In this document: piece after piece, positions 58,449 through 64,000 of the stretch
Layout of the letters: each line of letters opens with the position of its first letter
Numbering within the stretch: the first letter of the stretch is position 1
NCBI GenBank assembly: GCA_013399015.1
Contig: VWZX01006814.1
Coordinates: 2,879,340 to 2,943,339 of the forward strand
Length of the DNA: 64,000 nucleotides
Reading direction: 5' to 3'
Source of the DNA: Galbula dea
Lineage: Eukaryota; Chordata; Aves; Piciformes; Galbulidae
Translations under genes and position numbers: made by a program
The notes under the pieces: generated by a model
Seen by the model: only the letters and a program-made list of their open reading frames with translations
Database searches by the model: none
Told to the model about the DNA's origin: nothing

Positions 58449-60339
58449 GCCTTGCAGGAGATCAGAAAGTTGAAAATGCTTTAAATTTGCACACTGCAGA
58501 ATTACTTAGTAGTCTGATCAGGCTGGTTTATACATCTGACAGTGTTGAACTGAAGAGAATGAGGAGAAGCTTTTGGGAGGCATTAAAAAAGTAAAACCCA
58601 AGCCTACTGCATGGCCTTTACTAAAAAATAAAATGAAAAAAAAATATTTTAAAAAATTCCAAAATTAAAAATTAATTTCTTACTGCAAAATCTTGAATGA
58701 AAGTTTGAGAGTTGGTCAGGATTTTACTTGGGTGAAGGCTCAACAGAGCACACGTCCCTTTGTGTTGTGATGGCTTCTCAGTATAAAAAGTGTTACCAAA
58801 TGTTTACTACTTACCTGCAAAATATACAGATCTCTTTATAATGAGTAGCATTGCTAGAAATAACTTACTAACTTCTCAAATTTTCAGTTCTTAGTGAAGT
58901 TTTCTTGGTTCTATTGTAAAAACAATGTTGTTTGAAATGTTCAGTACAAGTTTGCATGAGAGGGGTTTTGCTGTTTATTTTACTTCCTAAAATAGCATCC
59001 ATAGAGGACTAAAAGGAAAATGTTTATATGCTGTTCTGCCAGAGGAGCAGTGTGTTTTACCATGCTTGCCCATAGCCAGTGGTGTTAAGGAGCATTTTAG
59101 CTCTGAGTGTTCATTTGCCTCTGGAGATGACGACATGTAATGGGTTGAAATAGTTCTTCTGAAATACTTTATTATCATCAAATTTTATGTGTTTTTTTTT
59201 TTTTTTCCTAAAAAACCTTCACCTTTTATTGAATGATAAGGTGAATCCTAAAAAAAGAAACATTGTTTGTTCTTTATCTTTTGCTATACAGCCTAATTAG
59301 CTAACGCAGCTGGTAGATCATTCAAGGCACACATTTGTTTTGTTAGAAATCTCAAATCATACTAAACATTTTTTGAGAATCTTTTTCCATTGTTGTTTCT
59401 TTAACTGAACTTGAAGTGTAAGCTTTTTGCTATGAGTGTCTTAGTTCTTTATTTAAAAAGTTTCCTATCTTTTAGAGTCCACAACTTCTAGACTATCCCT
59501 CAGTGCAGCAGAGAGAGATGGGAACAAGCCTGGTATTTGCCCAGTTGATATCTAGCACTGGTTGTTTCACTTTTTCAGAATAAGTTTGCTTTTCCTTCCA
59601 ATGCACTTGGGCTGTCACTGGAGGAAGAGATCAGAGAAAAGATGTTTGGCTGGTTATTTAGAAATCTACAGCCATCAAAGCCTAATGTCAGCTCAATAAG
59701 AAATGGACCAAAGTAGCTTCCTTATTTTAATCCTTTTTTTACGCCAGCGGAGGAGGCGGCAAAGTGCCCGGGGCTCTGTGGTTGGTGTGGTGGTGCAGTG
59801 TCAAGCATGTAGGAGGAATGGTGAGGGAAGGGGAGGCTCCTGGCTGGGTCAATATGAGAGGGCAGGCAGAATTTCATGGGTAGCTTCACTGGGGATCACA
59901 TATGCTTCCTATTGCCCAGCATCCAGTGTACCAGGAGAGCAGGCACTTGCCTTTAAAAGCCAAAGCAACTCATCATGTCAGGGGGCTGGTTGGGGTCCTG
60001 GCTTCCTTGGCACTTTCCAGCCCGTCCACCCAGATGTGGGCAGTGTGGAGATGAGTGGACAACACAAATGCACAAAAGAAAGGGTTTAAAAATCACAATA
60101 ATTTTGGAAAATAAAGAAACCTGTTTTCAGGGAGGCAGAGGTTGATCTGCCTTGTATTTTGACCATTTATGGGGTTCTTATGGGTCTCTTTAAAAGCTGT
60201 TTCACTCTGCTATTCAATAAAAAGCATATTTACCATAGCAACCACTTAGGCCGTGAGGAACATATACTACCTCTGAGATGGAGGCCACCTTCCAAAAGAG
60301 CCACAGCTGGCATTTGTAATATGATCTTTTGTGCTACTT
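58449..60339. other. Noncoding stretch with short hairpin
   Basis: No gene is supported. TTCACCTT (59218-59225) and AAGGTGAA (59238-59245) form an 8-bp-arm inverted repeat. The part 59260-59460 is repeat-free with CCTAATTAGCTAACGC near 59291 and is a weak regulatory candidate. The 128-codon frame at 59703-60089 has no domain. A T run lies at about 59191-59206. Confidence 0.55.
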
Positions 60340-60344
60340 ACAAT

Positions 60345-60420
60345 GTTGGAGGGAGAGGAGGCAGAGGAGGGAGTGAGGGGGGGAGCAATGGGGTTTTTGG
60401 GGATGGGGGGGGGGGAGGTT
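60345..60420 (+). repeat. Purine-rich, strongly G-quadruplex-prone tract
   Basis: GGAGGGAGAGGAGGCAGAGGAGGG units lead into a G run of 7, then GGGG, GGGG, and a G run of 11 or so (about 60405-60416). Four or more runs of at least four G occur within about 40 bases. The Gly-rich frame across it (60159-60548) is an artefact of the tract. Confidence 0.85.
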
Positions 60421-63400
60421 CTGCAAGGTTTAATGTTTATTTCTATCAGCAACCTGTTTTGCCTTGTTCTGTTAAAATAAATAAGGGGCAGCTTTTTCCA
60501 CCCTTTTTCCTGGCATCCACCCCAGACCACATGAATTCTGTGAAGTAAAAATCGTCTTACTTTTTTGTACGTAAAGTTAGAGTGGGTAATGGCATTTGGG
60601 GGACATGAAGTGTCTGCAGATGCCAGTTGGCCTGGGATGTGTCAGGCTTCTCTAGTGTCCCTGTTCATAGCTGCTGTGCCTGCCCACAGCACCTGGGACC
60701 TGGCTGCTCTTGCTTGAAGGTCTACACCTGTTTCTGCATATGTAAAAATGCAATTAATCATTTTGTGGAACAATTAGTGGTATTTCATGGGCATGGTGAT
60801 GCTTCTGTACGAATATAATGTGTAACATATAGGGACATAAGCTGGTTCTCCACCCATGTTGCTGTGTCTTGTCTACCATGCCGGTTTTTTGTGTTGAAAT
60901 CACTTGTGCTGACCTGAAAATCTGTAGGAAAGTGCTAACACCTGCAAATCATTCCTTCTCTTTCCCCTATCTTTGGAATTGGGATTTGAGGCTAATCTTT
61001 GTAGCTGGATTACAAAGAGAAGAAAGGAGTGTGTGTGTGGGGGGGGTTTTTTATTTTTTCTTCCCCCCCTCCTTCCTTTTTCCTTTCTTTTTCCTTTTAA
61101 TGTTCTTGTTTCTCTGTGCTCAGTTGTGACTATCACGAGCCCCATGTCAGGACTGCAGCCTTTACATCCAGCTCCAGTGAAGCTCTCCTTGGCATCAGCA
61201 CAGGTTTTTAGCTTAATGACTGAAGGCTGCAGAACATGGCTGTCTGTAATGGCTTAAGTAAAGTCTTTACTATTTGTTAGCCATCCTCCTTTCAGATTTG
61301 TTTAAGAACATTAAGTTAAGACTACAAAAATTGAAGCAAAAGACCAGCATGAATAATTTGGCTGGATTGCCCCCAGTGCCGAGGGCTGGGTTAATACTGC
61401 TTTTCATGGTGCTTGAGAGAGTCTCCAAGGCCCATAATGAGAAACAGAATATTAAACTGAAATTATGTTCAGCATGTCTTGAGGAAGGTACAGCATGAGG
61501 CTCCATTTAAGACCAATGCATTTATTTGCATTTAGGTGCTTCACTGGTCTTGTGAGACTCTTGCATCTTGCTCTGGCACAGTCATGCTGCTTATCTGTGT
61601 CTAAAGGTGAAAGAAAACTGGGGGAAAAATTGTTTTAATAGTATGCTATTAAGCTTGCTAGGTCAAAATTTTGAATTCAGCCTGCAGATAGTACTATTAT
61701 GAGGCTGGGATTAGTTTTAAGGGTTTTTATGGTTATTTCCCCTCTTTTTTTTCTGACCTTTGATTTCATTGAAGGTATGAAGACTTTTAAAAACAGTTTT
61801 AGCAGGAAGTTTCTGGGTGTAAAGTAGCTCCTTACATGCTCCTCTAAGTGAGTAGGGTGCTAGTTGTCCTGAGATCCCATGTTCAGCCTGCACCTGGTCT
61901 GCTCCATGTGTGTGCTGCCAGTGTGGTGTTAAGGATGAGATCTGAGTGCCATAGGAGTGGGATTCTCACTTGAAAATTTTGTATTGTGTTGTGGACAGGC
62001 AAGTGAAAATGAGCATGGTATGTGTGAACAGGGATCTCCAAAATGTGGTTGCTACAGAAAGTATGCTCCTTTAAAACTTCTTTCTGTCTGTGCATGCATT
62101 CCTTCGGCCTTACCAAGAGAAACAGTGCTGTTCTTCCCTCTTCACTGCAGAGTAAATTCCCTGGATCAGCCATACCCTGTTTTGGGCAGGAGTGTGGGTG
62201 AAAGACTGATCCCAGGTATGGAAATTTGCTTTCAGCTTCCTTTGTACCAGGCAAAAACATTCTGAACCCCAAATGGTGGTGGTTTGGTACAGTATATTTC
62301 TTTAAAAACTGTTAAAGTTTTAAAGAATTCCTGCATTTTCTTCTGCAAGGAGGCCTTTGGAAGGAAATGTAATCATTGCCTTGGGGGAGGTCTTCTAGTA
62401 CTGTTTGGCCTGGGTTTTCTAATGTGTAATGAACTCAGCCACAAAGTAGACTGGATCCCCAAGAACAAAGAGTCACTGTGCAGTAGTGTATCTTTTTTCC
62501 CTTTTTTTTTTTTTGGCTTAAGGAGGTAAAAATGTATTTTCAAAACATAATATGAGAAGTAAAATTGAAGGCAAAGCCATCTGAAATGTAATCTCTGTTC
62601 TCAGCCTTTGGGTTGTGTGTGGACAGCAAGTATCTTGGACTGCAGGGCAGTTCGGAGGGTTCAGGAGTTGCTTCCCAGCTTGGTTAAGAGCTGGAGCTGT
62701 GCAGTCTGCCCTGCCTGGTCCATGATTTCTTTCAGTCTCATGTGGTTTGCACTTAACCACTTTGAAACAAAAGACAAATACCTACAAGTAATCATGAGGT
62801 TTGCCTTAGATTTAAAAATTTACCCTTCAGACAGGCCAGAAGTGGAGTTCATCCAGACATATATGCAGTCCTGTATGGATAAGGCCATCTAGAACATCTT
62901 GCAACTTTCACTCCCAGTGTCCCAAGAGGGCTTTCAAAGCTCTTGCTTTGTTTGTCATTAATATTTTGTTGTAGAGAAGCTGTTCTTCCTCTGCAGTGAT
63001 CTCTTGAGATGTTCTTGGATTTCAGGCTTCATGTGCCCATGATGGAACAGCTTTTTCCCCTGGAGATCTGCAGGGCAGTCCTCTGAGGATGCAGACTGTT
63101 GAGAGTTGCAGGAACATGGAAGTGGGGGGGAGGGAGTCAGGCATCCTTCCTGTCAGTGCCTGGCATTGGGAGGGGCACATATTTGAGGAGGAGGAGAAGG
63201 CTGTGTGTCTGAGCTGTACTGGTACCCTAGCAGTCCCTGATGGCAGACAGGCCATGCCTTGGTGCATGGACCAAACATACAGATCCTCAAGACTCACACT
63301 GCAGAAATACCCATGCAGACTTAATGGGAAAGGTCCTTTAGTGACTTTCTCCTTTTTAAATGCTCTATACTTTATTTGGCTAATTGCTCTGGCAGTTGCA

Positions 63401-64000
63401 AAGTAAACAAAATGTTTCATTAATATGTGCCCAAAAGTATGCAAACATCTTGTCCTGAATTTTCAGAGGTGCATGGAATTAAGCCACAAAACAAATTAAA
63501 CTTGCTGAGAATTTTGTTGCTAAATCTTTCACCACTAATTCCTTTGGATTTTTCACTGGGAAAGGCTGTGTTTAAAAAAAACCTGTGCTCAAACCTGGAT
63601 GTTTAGAGCTAAGTATAGAATTCACCTACCAGCAGTGTAATAAAATTATTTTGGGTGGATTCCTATAGAACACAAACCTTATATTCAGCACTCACTAAAT
63701 ACTAATAGGAAACCTAGTGCTTGGTTTGTGTAGAGCACAGAAGAGTTGTGGACTTCTAAAAAGTAATTCTTTTGGCAATTTGATATGTTTGCAAAATAGT
63801 TCATACTTTAGGGGACTGCTTTGTGCTGTTGTGTTTACTCTGTGCCACAATGTCTGTCCTTTACAGACCTTGTTTAGGTACTGGAGCTAACCCCTCTGCT
63901 TTAACATTGAAACTGGGGAAATATGCAGGCTTGTACCTCTTACTGTGAAGCAAGCACGAATTTAATGCTTCTGCAAACACCAGTCAGCACTAAAGCACCT
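60421..64000. other. Noncoding stretch to the window end
   Basis: No gene is supported. A G8-T tract and pyrimidine-rich DNA lie at about 61028-61100, and a T run at about 62505-62514. Frames of 129 (61883-62272 minus), 102 (61957-62265), 94 (62608-62892) and 140 codons (63022-63444 minus) have no domain I recognise and overlap frames on the other strand. No interspersed repeat is named here. Confidence 0.55.

Noticed and set aside
60159..60548. 129-codon frame with a Gly-rich segment
   Set aside because: The Gly-rich part is the G-rich low-complexity tract and the remainder has no motif.
61883..62272. Opposite-strand frames of 129 and 102 codons over the same DNA
   Set aside because: Neither shows a motif or codon signature. 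Two open strands over the same interval argue for low stop density, not coding.
62608..62892. 94-codon frame with an amphipathic, protein-like C-terminal half
   Set aside because: I cannot place it in any family and the overlapping minus-strand frame is equally open. There is no good acceptor upstream, so it is treated as chance.
53600..64000. Endogenous retrovirus or LTR remnants
   Set aside because: I found no paired LTR ends, primer-binding site, or gag/pol-like frames here or elsewhere in the window.
1..64000. CRISPR arrays, operons, plasmid or phage modules
   Set aside because: The sequence is clearly vertebrate nuclear DNA. No regularly spaced repeat array or compact gene layout is present.

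Overview
This 64 kb window looks like noncoding vertebrate DNA, most likely from a bird. Evidence for the lineage: two short, 5'-truncated CR1 LINE 3' ends (about 11462-11543 and 58388-58448), old MIR/L2-type SINE remnants shared by amniotes, low overall repeat content, and many mononucleotide, A/C-rich and G/T-rich simple tracts. A 31-base run of N at 58190-58220 marks an assembly gap just after a poly-C tract. Nothing resembles a prokaryotic or viral gene layout.

I recognise no protein-coding gene. The longest open frame is 155 codons (42157-42624), and none of the frames above about 60 codons shows a family motif, an exon-like boundary pair or a homologue I know. The only coding-like or exon-like candidate is at 28020-28335. 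There an ideal plus-strand splice acceptor (37 uninterrupted pyrimidines then AG) abuts a minus-strand open frame with an acidic, serine-rich protein-like composition. I treat it as unproven.

Layout. 1-11 kb: single-copy sequence with motif-dense blocks (1400-1625, 3160-3440, 6480-6710), G-rich tracts near 1.3 and 2.3 kb, and a 22-bp perfect palindrome holding a p53-type decamer at 9853-9890. 11-20 kb: a CR1 end, an AT-rich nested palindrome, a TG/TA microsatellite, and two strong candidate conserved elements (14500-15330, 18950-19290). 20-36 kb: MIR/L2 remnants (21826, 25745, 27085, 29951, 35175), the exon-like candidate at 28 kb and a 19-bp pyrimidine minisatellite at 29.7 kb. 36-54 kb: low-complexity tracts (C-run, A/C-rich, G/T-rich) and a few old repeats. 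54-64 kb: a candidate conserved element (54470-54820), the second CR1 end, the gap and a very G-rich tract at 60.35 kb.

Across the window the + strand appears richer in T than A and carries many more long T runs than A runs. That is the asymmetry expected for the sense strand of a long transcribed region, so the window may be part of a large intron or long noncoding transcript read left to right. Together with motif-dense islands in a repeat-poor background, this suggests a regulatory intron or gene desert. These are inferences; no alignment could be run.
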